This document shows, in pieces, positions 18,941 through 28,442 of a stretch of DNA of 64,000 nt; position 1 is the first letter of the stretch, and each line of letters opens with the position of its first letter. This DNA is from Desulfonatronum sp. SC1 (GTDB lineage Bacteria > Desulfobacterota > Desulfovibrionia > Desulfovibrionales > Desulfonatronaceae): NCBI RefSeq assembly GCF_003046795.1, contig NZ_PZKN01000011.1:51676-115675 (forward strand), given 5' to 3'. Below the pieces are notes generated by a model. The model worked only from the letters and a program-made list of their open reading frames with translations. It ran no database searches and was not told the origin of the DNA. Made by a program: the position numbers and the translations under genes.

Positions 18941-20542
18941 ATGAAGATGAGCTTGCGAATACGGATCGCCCTGGCCTTGATCGGCCTCTTGCTGGGCGGC
19001 CTGTATGCTTTGCCCGCCCTGACCAACCTCCAGGGCACGTTCTTGGGAAAAGTCCTGCCGGAAAGCGAAATTCGGCTCGGCCTGGACCTGCGGGGGGGGA
19101 TGCATTTGACGCTGGGCGTCGACATCCCCAGGGGCGTGGCCAACACCATGGCCCAGTTCGGCCAGGACATCCGCTCCGAGGCCCAGGATGACGGCATTTT
19201 CATCCTCCGGCCGCAGGTGGTGAACGACACGAAACTGGAATTCACGCTGGCCCGCGGAGACCAACAGGATCAGTTCGAGCGCATGCTCCGCAACCGTTTT
19301 GACAATCTGCAGATTTTATCCAAGCAGACGCAGGAAGCGGGGCAGATTCGCTATGCCGTGAGCATGACCCAGCAATACCGGGCCCATGTCGAGGATCTGC
19401 TCGTGGAGCAGGCCATCAAGACCATCCGCAATCGCATCGACCAGTTCGGCGTGGCTGAACCGGACATCCGCCGCCAAGCCGAAGGACGGATTCAGGTCCA
19501 ACTGCCCGGCCTTCAGGATCCGGAACGGGCCGTGGCCATCATCGGACAAACCGCGCACCTGGAGTTCAAGCTGGTGGACGACCAGGCGGACATCGACCGC
19601 GCACTGCGCGGTATTTTGCCCCCGGACGCGGAACTGGCCTCCATGCATACCCGAAACCCGGACGGTTCGGTTTCCCAAACCCCCATCGTCATCAAGCGGG
19701 ACACCCTGATGACCGGTGAATTCATCACCGACGCCCGGGTCAGCTTTGATCAGTTCAACCAGGCCTACGTCGGACTGAACTTCAATGCGCGCGGATCCAG
19801 GCTGTTCGAGCGGATCACCGGCGAAAACACCGGACGTCGGCTGGCCATCGTCCTGGACGGCAACGTCCATTCCGCGCCGGTGATCCAGGAGCGCATCGCC
19901 GGAGGACGGGCCAGCATCACCGGGCGCTTCACTACCGAGGAAGCAACGGACCTGGCACTGGTGCTCCGGGCCGGAGCCCTGCCCGCCCCGGTGCACATCA
20001 TGGAAGAGCGTACCGTGGGCCCTTCCCTGGGTCGGGAATCCATCGAGCGCGGCCTACAAGCGGCTTTGATCGGAGGAGCGCTGATCCTCGTCTTCATGCT
20101 CGTCTATTACAGCATGTCCGGCATCGTAGCCAACGCGGTTCTGTGCCTAAACATTCTGTTGGTCATGGCCGGGTTGGCGGCTTTCGGCGCAACGCTGACC
20201 CTGCCCGGCATCGCGGGCATCATCCTGACCATTGGTATCGCCGTGGACGCCAACGTGCTCATATTCGAGCGCATCCGGGAAGAAATCCGGCGCGGCCTGA
20301 CCCCGGCCATAGCCATTGATGAAGGGTACAGCCGCGCTCTTAAGGCCATCGTGGACGCCAACATCACCACCATCATCGCGGCCATCGTCCTCTATCAATT
20401 CGGCACAGGACCGATCCGGGGCTTTGCCGTGACTCTGACCCTGGGTATTCTGGCGTCCATGTTCACCGCGATTTTCGTCTCGCGGATTTTCTTCGATTTC
20501 TGGCTGAAGTGGCGCAAGCCCGGTACGCCGTTGAGCATATAA
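18941..20542 (+). CDS. secD: Protein translocase subunit SecD
   Basis: 533 aa. N-terminal membrane helix (8-26), then a large periplasmic domain with SecD motif LGLDLRGGMHLTL, and five C-terminal helices with the D1-D6 type motifs (GIAGIILTIGIAVDANVLIFERIREE). With SecF it uses proton-motive force to complete protein export. AGAGGAAC precedes the start. secF follows after 15 nt, so they are co-translated from one message. Confidence 0.96.
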   Translation: MKMSLRIRIALALIGLLLGGLYALPALTNLQGTFLGKVLPESEIRLGLDLRGGMHLTLGVDIPRGVANTMAQFGQDIRSEAQDDGIFILRPQVVNDTKLEFTLARGDQQDQFERMLRNRFDNLQILSKQTQEAGQIRYAVSMTQQYRAHVEDLLVEQAIKTIRNRIDQFGVAEPDIRRQAEGRIQVQLPGLQDPERAVAIIGQTAHLEFKLVDDQADIDRALRGILPPDAELASMHTRNPDGSVSQTPIVIKRDTLMTGEFITDARVSFDQFNQAYVGLNFNARGSRLFERITGENTGRRLAIVLDGNVHSAPVIQERIAGGRASITGRFTTEEATDLALVLRAGALPAPVHIMEERTVGPSLGRESIERGLQAALIGGALILVFMLVYYSMSGIVANAVLCLNILLVMAGLAAFGATLTLPGIAGIILTIGIAVDANVLIFERIREEIRRGLTPAIAIDEGYSRALKAIVDANITTIIAAIVLYQFGTGPIRGFAVTLTLGILASMFTAIFVSRIFFDFWLKWRKPGTPLSI

Positions 20543-20557
20543 GGAGCAGATGACAGC

Positions 20558-21649
20558 ATGGGACTGCAAATCATTCGTCCGGACACCCGGATCAACTTCT
20601 TGAAAATGCGCTACGGAGCCTTTCTGGTCTCCGGCCTGCTGATTCTGGCCGGCCTCCTTTCCTTGGTCGTCAAAGGCGGTCCCCAAATGGGAATCGACTT
20701 TTCCGGCGGCATGATCATCCAAATCAAGTTTGATCAACAGGTGGAGCTGAGTCGCGTCCAACAGGCCCTTCAGGGCGCCGACCTGCCCGGGCTCGGCGTA
20801 CAGCGCTTCGGCACGGCCCAGGACAATGAGTTCCTGGTCCGCACCTCGGCCTCGGATCTTGTATCCGACGCTGCTCGCCGCGATGTCCAGGCCAATCTGG
20901 ACCAGAACTTGGCCGGCATCGGATTCGAAATCCAACGTTTGGAAATGGTCGGCCCCCGGGTCGGCGCTGATCTTCGAGCACAGGCCATGGAGGCGCTCTT
21001 CTACGCCATTTTGCTGATCGCGATCTACATTTCCGGCAGATTTGAACAGCGCTGGTTCCCGGCCGTAGTCATGGCCGCCGGACTGACCGGTGGCATCGCG
21101 GCCCTGCGCTGGCTGGGCCTGCCCATGGAGCTATTGGTCGTCGCCGCCCTGCTGATTACCATCGGCCTGTGCTGGAAGCTTAAGCTCTCCTATGCCCTAG
21201 GGGCCGTGGTCGCCCTGGTTCACGACGTGTTTATCACTCTGGGCATGTTTTCCCTGCTGAACAAGGATCTGGATCTGGCCATCATCGCCGCCTTTTTGAC
21301 CATCATCGGCTATTCCCTCAACGACACGATCATCGTCTACGACCGCATCCGAGAGAATATCCGCGACAAGGTGGACATGACCCTGCCCAAGGTGATCAAC
21401 CTGAGCATCAACCAGACCTTAAGTCGAACCATCCTCACGTCCGGAACCACCCTGATGGTCGTGCTGTGCCTGGTATTGCTTGGCGGCGGCGTGATCCACG
21501 ATTTCGCCCTGGCCCTGCTCATCGGCATCGGGGTGGGGACCTTCTCCTCCATCTTCATCGCCAGCCCGATCCTGCTGGGCCTGTCCAAGATCGCGGACGT
21601 GGACCTGGAGGCCGAGGCCGGTCGGGAGGCGGATACCGTTGCCGTATAA
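20558..21649 (+). CDS. secF: Protein translocase subunit SecF
   Basis: 363 aa, slightly longer than average. The N-terminal helix is followed by MGIDFSGGMIIQIKF, a periplasmic domain, and five helices with VVALVHDVFITLGMFSL and IIGYSLNDTIIVYDRIREN. It pairs with SecD. The operon ends at a strong terminator at 21689. Confidence 0.96.
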   Translation: MGLQIIRPDTRINFLKMRYGAFLVSGLLILAGLLSLVVKGGPQMGIDFSGGMIIQIKFDQQVELSRVQQALQGADLPGLGVQRFGTAQDNEFLVRTSASDLVSDAARRDVQANLDQNLAGIGFEIQRLEMVGPRVGADLRAQAMEALFYAILLIAIYISGRFEQRWFPAVVMAAGLTGGIAALRWLGLPMELLVVAALLITIGLCWKLKLSYALGAVVALVHDVFITLGMFSLLNKDLDLAIIAAFLTIIGYSLNDTIIVYDRIRENIRDKVDMTLPKVINLSINQTLSRTILTSGTTLMVVLCLVLLGGGVIHDFALALLIGIGVGTFSSIFIASPILLGLSKIADVDLEAEAGREADTVAV

Positions 21650-21688
21650 ACCACCGTAAGCATTGCACCAGCTTCATCTCTATTGTTA

Positions 21689-21725
21689 AACGGCCCGGCG
21701 GATATCCGCCGGGCCGTTCTTTTTC
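21689..21725 (+). terminator. Terminator after secF
   Basis: A 13-bp G+C-rich stem (21689-21701 with 21706-21718) around ATAT, then CTTTTT. Confidence 0.9.
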
Positions 21726-21859
21726 GGGGAAGACAACAGTCGCTCAGGATATACACAAAATCCCGCCATACTCTCTCGTCGACAATTGACCATGGCTGAT
21801 CAGGACTTATTACTGACCGGAAGAAGACCTCCGTCACCTTTCAAAAAAAGGATGTAGCC

Positions 21860-22906
21860 ATGCTCAAACATACACCGGAAATCAGCGCTCGCCTCTCCGG
21901 GTCGCTGTATGGATTCCTGATCGCTGACGCCCTTTCCATGCCGGTGCACTGGTATTATGATCGGCTTTCCCTGCACAAGGACTACGGCCTAGTCCGGGAC
22001 TACCAGCAACCCCGCAACCCCCATCCGGACAGCATTCTCTGGCGCTCTCGCTACCGCCCGGCCGGACCGGAGGCGGACATTTTGCACAACCAGGCCATGT
22101 TCTGGGGCGAACGCGGGGTGCATTACCATCAATTTCTGCGGGCCGGGGAAAACACCCTGAACATCAAGCTAAGCCGTCTGCTCATGGACCACATCCTGAC
22201 GTCCGACGCCTACGACCAGGACCGGTATCTTGCCCGGTACGTCTCCTTCCTGACCACTCCGGGCAAGCACAACGAAACCTATATCGAAGAGTGCCACCGG
22301 GAGTTCTTCAAGGCCTGGGTCCTGCGCAAAAAAGGCAAGATCGCGACTACTCCGGAGGAAAAGCATATCGGCGGACTGTGCCTGCCGATTCCGATCCTGC
22401 TCTTCTTTCACGACGAACCACTCAAGGCCCTTCAAATCGGCCAAGCTCACCTGGAACTGACCCACCCGGGTCCACTAATGCGGGACGCCTTCTCCGCGTT
22501 CGGCATAATTCTTCAATCCGTTCTGGACGGAGCGGATATCCGGCAGGCCCTGGAGATGGAACTTCCCGAAAAACCAAGCGTCTTCACCGCCTACTCCTTT
22601 GATGAGCTGGCGGAACTCGACGATGCGGACGTGGCGATGAACGTCTTCAGCACGGCCTGCTATGTTCAGCAATCCCTTCCGCTGGCGTTCTACCTGGCCT
22701 GGAAATACCAGGACGACCCGGAGCAGGCCCTGATCGTGAACACCAACCTTGGCGGCGACAACTGCCACCGGGGCGCGGTGCTCGGAGCACTTTTGGGAGC
22801 CATGCACGGAGAGCGGGCCTGGCCTGAGCGCTGGATCGACGGCCTGCTGGATCCTCCGATCCGTTTCAAGGACCGCCTGACCGACGATGCCCGAATCCGC
22901 GCCTAG
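21860..22906 (+). CDS. ADP-ribosylglycohydrolase-family protein
   Basis: 348 aa. The N-terminus LSGSLYGFLIADALSMPVHW and the C-terminal NTNLGGDNCHRGAVLGALLGA match the all-helical ARH/DraG fold. In typical members the last motif is GGDTD, whose acidic residues bind two Mg ions; here the stretch is GGDNCHRG, so only the first Asp is kept. It could be a variant hydrolase removing ADP-ribose from an unknown substrate, or a non-catalytic relative. It is flanked by terminators, thus a single-gene unit. No nitrogenase or DraT gene is nearby. Confidence 0.75.
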   Translation: MLKHTPEISARLSGSLYGFLIADALSMPVHWYYDRLSLHKDYGLVRDYQQPRNPHPDSILWRSRYRPAGPEADILHNQAMFWGERGVHYHQFLRAGENTLNIKLSRLLMDHILTSDAYDQDRYLARYVSFLTTPGKHNETYIEECHREFFKAWVLRKKGKIATTPEEKHIGGLCLPIPILLFFHDEPLKALQIGQAHLELTHPGPLMRDAFSAFGIILQSVLDGADIRQALEMELPEKPSVFTAYSFDELAELDDADVAMNVFSTACYVQQSLPLAFYLAWKYQDDPEQALIVNTNLGGDNCHRGAVLGALLGAMHGERAWPERWIDGLLDPPIRFKDRLTDDARIRA

Positions 22907-22941
22907 ACGTCGCCAAATACGCACATTTTCCCCGTTCCAAT

Positions 22942-22980
22942 GGGGCTGGAGCCTTTCACGGCACCAGCCCCTTTTTTTTT
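22942..22980 (+). terminator. Terminator after the ARH-like gene
   Basis: Stem GGGGCTGG (22942-22949) with CCAGCCCC (22964-22971) followed by nine T. Confidence 0.9.
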
Positions 22981-23161
22981 GGAGAAGGGCGAACACGTGG
23001 AGAGTGGACCGATTTGGTGCGACTTTTCAGTTCCTTTTGTGCGAAATAGGAAAACCCCTTGATACCGCAACTTTTTTTCGGCACAACGAAGCCTTTGCAT
23101 TCCGGACAGGCCATTCCACCCGCCGGGAACGCGGAAAACGAACATCGAGCGGAGGTTCATC

Positions 23162-24235
23162 ATGGATTTGTGGCAGGAACAGATGCGATATCACGTCAAC
23201 ACGTTGGAAAAACTCAAGACCTACATCAACGTCACGGATCGGGAGGAACGGGCCATCACGGAAATGCCGACCCGCTGGGGAACCACCCCCTACTTCGCCG
23301 CGTTGATGGGCCGGGACGACCCCGATTGTCCGATTCGCAGACAGGTGGTGCCCAGCATCCAGGAGCGGGAGAACACTTACGGCGTTCCCAATTATTTGAT
23401 CTGGAAGGAAAACAGAGACACCTCGGAAATTCGGCCGGACTGCATCGCCAGACAATACATTGATCGGGTCGCCTTCACCGTTTCCGATGCCTGCGCCATC
23501 TACTGTCGGCACTGTTTCCGCAAGGAACTGGTCGTGGACAGGGACTTGCAACTACGCTTTGACGTTGAAGAAGGACTGAAATGGATTCGGGAGCACCCGG
23601 AAGTGCGGGACGTTTTGATCACCGGGGGTGATCCCTTCCTGTTTTCAGACGAGAAACTGGACTACTTGATCCGCAAGCTTCGCGAAATGCCGCACTTGCA
23701 GATGATCCGCTTCGGAACGCGGACCCCCATCGTCCTGCCGCAACGGGTCACCGAGGGGCTTAAAAAGGTTCTCGCCGGACGCCATCGGGTGCCCATCTGG
23801 ATCAACACCCAATGCAATCATCCCAAGGAAATCACCGAACAAACCGCCCAGGCCGTTTACGACCTGCTGACCTGCGGGGTGAACGTCGGCAACCAGGCCG
23901 TGCTACTCAAGGGCATCAACGACGATCCGGCCACCTTTCGTGAGCTGCACCAGAAGCTGCTCACCGTGCGCATCCGGCCCTACTACGTCTTCTATTGTGA
24001 ACCCGCGCCGGGCATCGACCACTTCCGGACTCCGGTGGAAAAAGGCGCGGAGCTGATCCGGGACGCCATCCGCGGCCACACCACCGGCCTGGCCCAGCCC
24101 ATGTACGTCATCGCCACGAACATCGGCAAAATCCCGCTGATGCCCGACTACTACATTCAGGGCAAAGATGAAAAGGAATACACCCTGCGCAACTACCAGG
24201 GCAAAACCACCCAGTGGCCGAACATCCCGGAATAG
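23162..24235 (+). CDS. KamA-family radical SAM amino acid 2,3-aminomutase
   Basis: 357 aa preceded by GGAGG. The radical-SAM cluster is C111-x3-C115-x2-C118 (SDACAIYCRHCFRKEL), followed by DVLITGGDPFL. The PLP lysine is probably K323 (GKIPLMPDYY). Family members move the alpha-amino group of lysine or glutamate to the beta carbon, or modify EF-P (EpmB). At the positions that bind the lysine side chain in clostridial lysine 2,3-aminomutase I see Glu (FYCEPAPG) and Ala/Thr, so lysine specificity is doubtful; glutamate is possible. It faces a glutamine synthetase. No acetyltransferase (ablB) neighbour is present. Confidence 0.85.
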   Translation: MDLWQEQMRYHVNTLEKLKTYINVTDREERAITEMPTRWGTTPYFAALMGRDDPDCPIRRQVVPSIQERENTYGVPNYLIWKENRDTSEIRPDCIARQYIDRVAFTVSDACAIYCRHCFRKELVVDRDLQLRFDVEEGLKWIREHPEVRDVLITGGDPFLFSDEKLDYLIRKLREMPHLQMIRFGTRTPIVLPQRVTEGLKKVLAGRHRVPIWINTQCNHPKEITEQTAQAVYDLLTCGVNVGNQAVLLKGINDDPATFRELHQKLLTVRIRPYYVFYCEPAPGIDHFRTPVEKGAELIRDAIRGHTTGLAQPMYVIATNIGKIPLMPDYYIQGKDEKEYTLRNYQGKTTQWPNIPE

Positions 24236-24338
24236 CCGTCATGCGGTCCGGACCGGAGCACCGGCCCGGACCTCGTCTCGCTTCCATATTCCACTCGTGG
24301 GGCCCCGAGTCTTTCCCCTCGGTGCCCCATGCCATCAC

Positions 24339-25703
24339 TTAACAACTCAGGTAGTTTCCCAGTTCCCGCGGCGTAACGTGGGTGCGGTGCTCTTCCCAAC
24401 TGGCGATCTTCAAGCACAGATAGTGGTTGTAGATGCTCTCGCCCAGAAGGTTGCGCAGGAATTCGCTGCGCTCCGCCTCCACCAAGGCCTCATACATGCT
24501 CCGGGGCAGGAAGCGTTCGTCCCAAACCCGACAATCGAAAAGACTGCGATAGACACTGCCCATGTCCGGTGGTCCGCACTCTTCTCCTTCCCGGAGCCCC
24601 TGAAGCCCCATTTCGATCAAAGCCGCCATCTGAAGGTACACGTTGCCGGACGGATCCGGGCTGCGTAGCTCCAGCCGGGTGCTTTCCGGGCTGACGCAGT
24701 AGGGCAGACGGACCATGGAGCTACGGTTCTTGATCCCCCAACCCACCACCATGGGCGCTTCCCGCTCCGCCACATAGGCCTTGTAGGAATTGTACGTGGA
24801 GGCCATGATGATGGATGTCTGGCGGGCGTACTTCAGAATTCCGGCGATGAATTGCCGAGCTTGGCTGCTCAGCCGGTGCTCACTTTGGGCGTCGTGGAAC
24901 AGGTTTTCTCCTTCTTGATTCCACATGGAGATATGCAGGTGAAAGGCGTTGCGGTTCTGGCCGTCAAAGGGCTTGGGCATCAGGGTCATGTGCATGCCCT
25001 GTTCCGCGGCCACCCGCTCCGCGACGTAGTTGAAGAGCAGGGTCCTGTCCGCGGCGGACAGAGCGTCCGTGTGCTCCAGGTTGATTTCGTGCTGAGATGC
25101 CGTAACCTCGTGATGGGTCTTTTCGTGACGGATGCCGCAGCGCTTGAGGGTGCGGATGATCTGGTTGCGCACGAAACCGCCCTTGTCGTGGGGATCGGAG
25201 TGAAAATAGCCTGCCTTGTCCGAATGGATGTTTTTAGTGAAGTCATCGCTTTTGAGGAGAAAGAACTCGTATTCCGGAGCCACCTGAAAGCGTACGCCGA
25301 ATTCCTCCATGGCTCGCTCCAAGGTCCGTTCAAGGACGGCCCGAGGATCGGACAGAGACCGCCCGCCCATCAGGTTTGAAATCTTGGCGATACAGAAGCC
25401 GATCCGTTCACTGTTGAACTCCAGCACGCGGTAGCTCTCCGGAACGGGAAGCAACAGCCGGTCGCTGTCGTCCACCGTGGTGATCCCGGCAATGGAACTG
25501 CCGTCAAAACCCACCCCTTTTTCCACGATCTGGTCCATGAACTCCGGGTTGATGGTCAAGGCCCGAAGCCGTCCATTCAGGTCCGTGAAAAAAATCTTGA
25601 TGAACTCCACATCCTCGTCCTTCCATGCCTCGGTCGCAGCCGTTTTTCCGACCGGATTCGGAACCGTGTCCGAATCAGTATTCGCTTCACCTTCCTGCCG
25701 CAC
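24339..25703 (-). CDS. Type I glutamine synthetase family enzyme
   Basis: 454 aa from GTG 25703 with AAGGAGG upstream. Family motifs: GFDGSSIAG, the Glu-rich metal site PEYEFFLL, HHEVTASQHEIN, ESTRLELRSPDPSGN. The ATP-side motif normally read as GSGMHVH is NAFHLHIS here, and the canonical adenylylation loop of E. coli GlnA is not evident. It may be the main glutamine synthetase or a paralogue acting on a related substrate (beta-glutamate, polyamine); the convergent KamA-type aminomutase makes the former idea worth testing. Confidence 0.85.
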   Translation of the reverse strand: MRQEGEANTDSDTVPNPVGKTAATEAWKDEDVEFIKIFFTDLNGRLRALTINPEFMDQIVEKGVGFDGSSIAGITTVDDSDRLLLPVPESYRVLEFNSERIGFCIAKISNLMGGRSLSDPRAVLERTLERAMEEFGVRFQVAPEYEFFLLKSDDFTKNIHSDKAGYFHSDPHDKGGFVRNQIIRTLKRCGIRHEKTHHEVTASQHEINLEHTDALSAADRTLLFNYVAERVAAEQGMHMTLMPKPFDGQNRNAFHLHISMWNQEGENLFHDAQSEHRLSSQARQFIAGILKYARQTSIIMASTYNSYKAYVAEREAPMVVGWGIKNRSSMVRLPYCVSPESTRLELRSPDPSGNVYLQMAALIEMGLQGLREGEECGPPDMGSVYRSLFDCRVWDERFLPRSMYEALVEAERSEFLRNLLGESIYNHYLCLKIASWEEHRTHVTPRELGNYLSC

Positions 25704-25738
25704 GCCGTCCTCCTTGATCTCGGGTTGCCGATGGCATA

Positions 25739-25759
25739 ACGGAGAAACCGTTTCTCCGT
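25739..25759. promoter_or_regulatory. 21-bp palindrome between divergent glnA-like and cls genes
   Basis: ACGGAGAAAC and GTTTCTCCGT are perfect inverted arms around a single C. It lies about 35 bp upstream of the glutamine synthetase start and about 110 bp upstream of the cardiolipin synthase start, a typical operator position. The regulator is unknown. Confidence 0.45.
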
Positions 25760-25869
25760 GTCCTGTGATGCGTTCCAGACGTAGTGAAAAAAGCTCCGTT
25801 TCTCAATAACCGCCGCCGACTTCATGCTCAGCGCCCTGCCCCCCGAGTCCTCAAACCCCGGAGTCCTGA

Positions 25870-27324
25870 ATGGAGTGGCAATTCATTGAAAACTGGCCCG
25901 CCCTGCTGGCGGCCGCCTTTTTCCTCTACTGGCTGGCGGTGCTGGTGGTCCTGGTCAACGACCAGCGCGACCCGACGAAAACCCTGGCCTGGTTGGTGCT
26001 GCTCTCCTTTCTGCCGCTTTTTGGCCTGGCCCTGTACTATTTTTTCGGTCGCAACTGGCGCAAGATCGCCGAGCAGCGAGGGCTGCACGAACGACATCGG
26101 GCCATGGCCGGGCCGACCATGCGCGCGATTTACGCCCGGTACGCGGACATGGCGGAGTCCGGCCGGAAGTGGGCCGAAGAACGGGGCTACTCCCGCCTGG
26201 TCCGACTGATCGAGCAAACCGAGTCCACCCCGCCCCTGCCGGCCTGCGACGTGCGCATCCTGCCCAGCGGCGCGGACAAGTTCGCGCTCCTGAAGGAAGA
26301 CCTGGCCCAGGCCAAGGAAACCATAAACATCCAGTACTTCATCTGGGAGAGGGATCGGTTGACCGCTGAGCTGTGCGCCATCCTCCTGGAGCGACTGCGG
26401 GCCGGGGTGGAAGTGCGGATGCTCAACGACTTCATCGGCAACCTGCCCTACCGCAAGACCGAACTGAACCGGCTGGCCGCCGCGGGCGCCAAGGTCCGTT
26501 TCGACGTCCGACAACTGAACAGGGCCAATTACCGCAACCACCGCAAGATCGTGGTCATCGACGGGGTGCGCGGATACACCGGCGGGATCAACGTGGGTCA
26601 GGAATACATCGACGGCGGAAGGCGCTTCCCCTCCTGGCGGGACACCCATGTCCGGTTTTGCGGTCCGGCCGTGGCCGAACTGCAAAAACTCTTCGCCCTG
26701 CGCTGGTCCGAGACCAGCCGGGAAGATTTATTCACCCCGCGCTTCTTCCCGGAGTCGTACCCCGTGCCCGAAAGCTGCGTTCCGGTTCAGGTCACGGCCA
26801 CCAGCGTGGAGGACAAATGGCAAACCGCCCGCCGCGCCCACGTGCTGGCCATGGGCCACGCCCGCAAGCGCATCTGGATCCAGTCGCCCTACTTCGTGCC
26901 GGATGAACAGATCTACGAAACCATGGTCAACGCGGCCCTGGCCGGGGTGGACGTCCGCCTGATGATGACCGGACTGCCGGACAAGCGCACCGCCTGGTAC
27001 GCGGCCCAGACCTATTTCGGTCCGCTTCTGGAGGCCGGCGGCCGGATCTATTACTACATGCAGGGCTTCCTGCACGCCAAAACCATGACCATCGACGGCA
27101 ACCTGCTCTGCATCGGGACCATGAACATCGACATGCGCAGCCTGGAGCTGCACAAGGAACTGATGGTCTGGTTCCTGAACGATGACTTGGCCCGGCGCCA
27201 CGACGCCATCTTTGAGCAGGATCTGGAGTCCTGCGAGGAATACACCCCGGCCCGTTTGCGCTCCCTCTCCAAACTCGCCGCGTTCCGCAACTCGGCCATG
27301 CGCCTGGCGTCCAACCTGCTTTGA
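25870..27324 (+). CDS. cls: Cardiolipin synthase (phospholipase D family)
   Basis: 484 aa. Two N-terminal membrane helices (about 10-30 and 38-60) precede two phospholipase-D catalytic HKD motifs: NYRNHRKIVVIDG and FLHAKTMTIDG. It joins two phosphatidylglycerol molecules into cardiolipin at the inner membrane. Size and layout match ClsA. There is no clear ribosome site, so the exact start is uncertain, though the helix begins right after it. Confidence 0.93.
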   Translation: MEWQFIENWPALLAAAFFLYWLAVLVVLVNDQRDPTKTLAWLVLLSFLPLFGLALYYFFGRNWRKIAEQRGLHERHRAMAGPTMRAIYARYADMAESGRKWAEERGYSRLVRLIEQTESTPPLPACDVRILPSGADKFALLKEDLAQAKETINIQYFIWERDRLTAELCAILLERLRAGVEVRMLNDFIGNLPYRKTELNRLAAAGAKVRFDVRQLNRANYRNHRKIVVIDGVRGYTGGINVGQEYIDGGRRFPSWRDTHVRFCGPAVAELQKLFALRWSETSREDLFTPRFFPESYPVPESCVPVQVTATSVEDKWQTARRAHVLAMGHARKRIWIQSPYFVPDEQIYETMVNAALAGVDVRLMMTGLPDKRTAWYAAQTYFGPLLEAGGRIYYYMQGFLHAKTMTIDGNLLCIGTMNIDMRSLELHKELMVWFLNDDLARRHDAIFEQDLESCEEYTPARLRSLSKLAAFRNSAMRLASNLL

Positions 27325-27325
27325 C

Positions 27326-27359
27326 GTCCCGCCCCGGATCATTGCGCCGGGACGGGACG
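27326..27359. terminator. Hairpin between convergent cls and rsgA
   Basis: CGTCCCG pairs with CGGGACG, with inner CCCGG / CCGGG and one mismatch. No T-run, so a weak or bidirectional barrier only. Confidence 0.45.
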
Positions 27360-27371
27360 CTGGTCCGGTCA

Positions 27372-28442
27372 TCATCGCCCTTTATATCGATATGCCTCCC
27401 GCACCGTCTTCTGGATCGTTTTCCAGCGCCTCTTTTCCTGAATCCTCAGCAGAACGTCCTGCTCTCGCTGATGATACTTGATTTCCTTGCATTGGCGCAG
27501 CCAGCTCTCGTATCGCTCCATCTCCAGCAAGCCCTCCGCGAGAGCATCCTGCACGGCGCAGTCCGGCTCGCCATTATGCGAGCAATCCCGGAAACGGCAT
27601 GAAGCCGCCAGCTCGTCGATATCCCCGAAGGACCGGTCCAAGGATTTTTCATCGGCCAGAAGTTGAATCTCCCGCAGGCCGGGCGTGTCGATGAGAATCG
27701 CACCGGTCGGCAGGATCATCAGTTGCCTGTGCGTGGTCGTGTGTCGGCCCCTGCCGTCCGCCTCGCGCACGACCGAGGTCTTCCGAGCTTCCCGGCCGAT
27801 GACGGCGTTGATGATCGACGACTTGCCCACTCCGGAAGAGCCCAACAACACGCCGGTCCGCCCAGGACCAAGGAGCGCAAGCGAGTCACGCAAACCATCT
27901 CCCGTCGCGGCGCTGATCAAATTAACGGCGACACCCGGGGCAACGGCTTCGGCCTGGAGTCGGGCCTTTTCCGGCTGGGCGTGAAGATCCGCCTTGTTCA
28001 GAAGAATGACCGGGTCGGCCCCGGACTCCCAGGCCAAGGTCAAATACCGTTCGATGCGTCGAGGCTTGAATTCCCGGTCCAGCCCGCTGACCAGAAAGGC
28101 GATGTCCGCGTTGGCCGCGACCACCTGCCCCTGGCTTTGGCCGCCGGCCACGCGCCGGATAAAGGCCGACCTCCTGGGCAGGATTTCGTGGACCATGCCG
28201 CGGGAGAAGGCATCTCCCGGTTCCGCGACCACCCAATCGCCCACGGCCGGATAGTCGGTCCGGGCAGCGGTTCGGTGCCTGAATTTTCCGCTCACTTCAG
28301 CCTGAAAGCGCCCTTGTTCAGACAAAAGGGTGTACACACCCCGGCCTTCACGGCTGACCCGCGCCGGTACGAGTCCGGGCTGCTGCCTGGAGGCAAAGGT
28401 CTCGGCCAAGCTGGAGGTCCAGCCCAGGGAGTGGAGATTCAT
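27372..28442 (-). CDS. rsgA: Ribosome small-subunit GTPase RsgA
   Basis: 356 aa from ATG 28442, eight bases behind GGAGG; the frame is open further upstream but that part is the overlapping RNHCP gene. An OB-fold comes first, then a circularly permuted GTPase (LLNKADL, then GSSGVGKSSIINAVIG, DTPGLREI) and a C-terminal zinc region with Cys/His (CRFRDCSHNGEPDC). It helps late maturation of the 30S subunit. Its start overlaps the stop of the RNHCP gene (ATGA), which indicates coupled translation. Confidence 0.94.
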   Translation of the reverse strand: MNLHSLGWTSSLAETFASRQQPGLVPARVSREGRGVYTLLSEQGRFQAEVSGKFRHRTAARTDYPAVGDWVVAEPGDAFSRGMVHEILPRRSAFIRRVAGGQSQGQVVAANADIAFLVSGLDREFKPRRIERYLTLAWESGADPVILLNKADLHAQPEKARLQAEAVAPGVAVNLISAATGDGLRDSLALLGPGRTGVLLGSSGVGKSSIINAVIGREARKTSVVREADGRGRHTTTHRQLMILPTGAILIDTPGLREIQLLADEKSLDRSFGDIDELAASCRFRDCSHNGEPDCAVQDALAEGLLEMERYESWLRQCKEIKYHQREQDVLLRIQEKRRWKTIQKTVREAYRYKGR

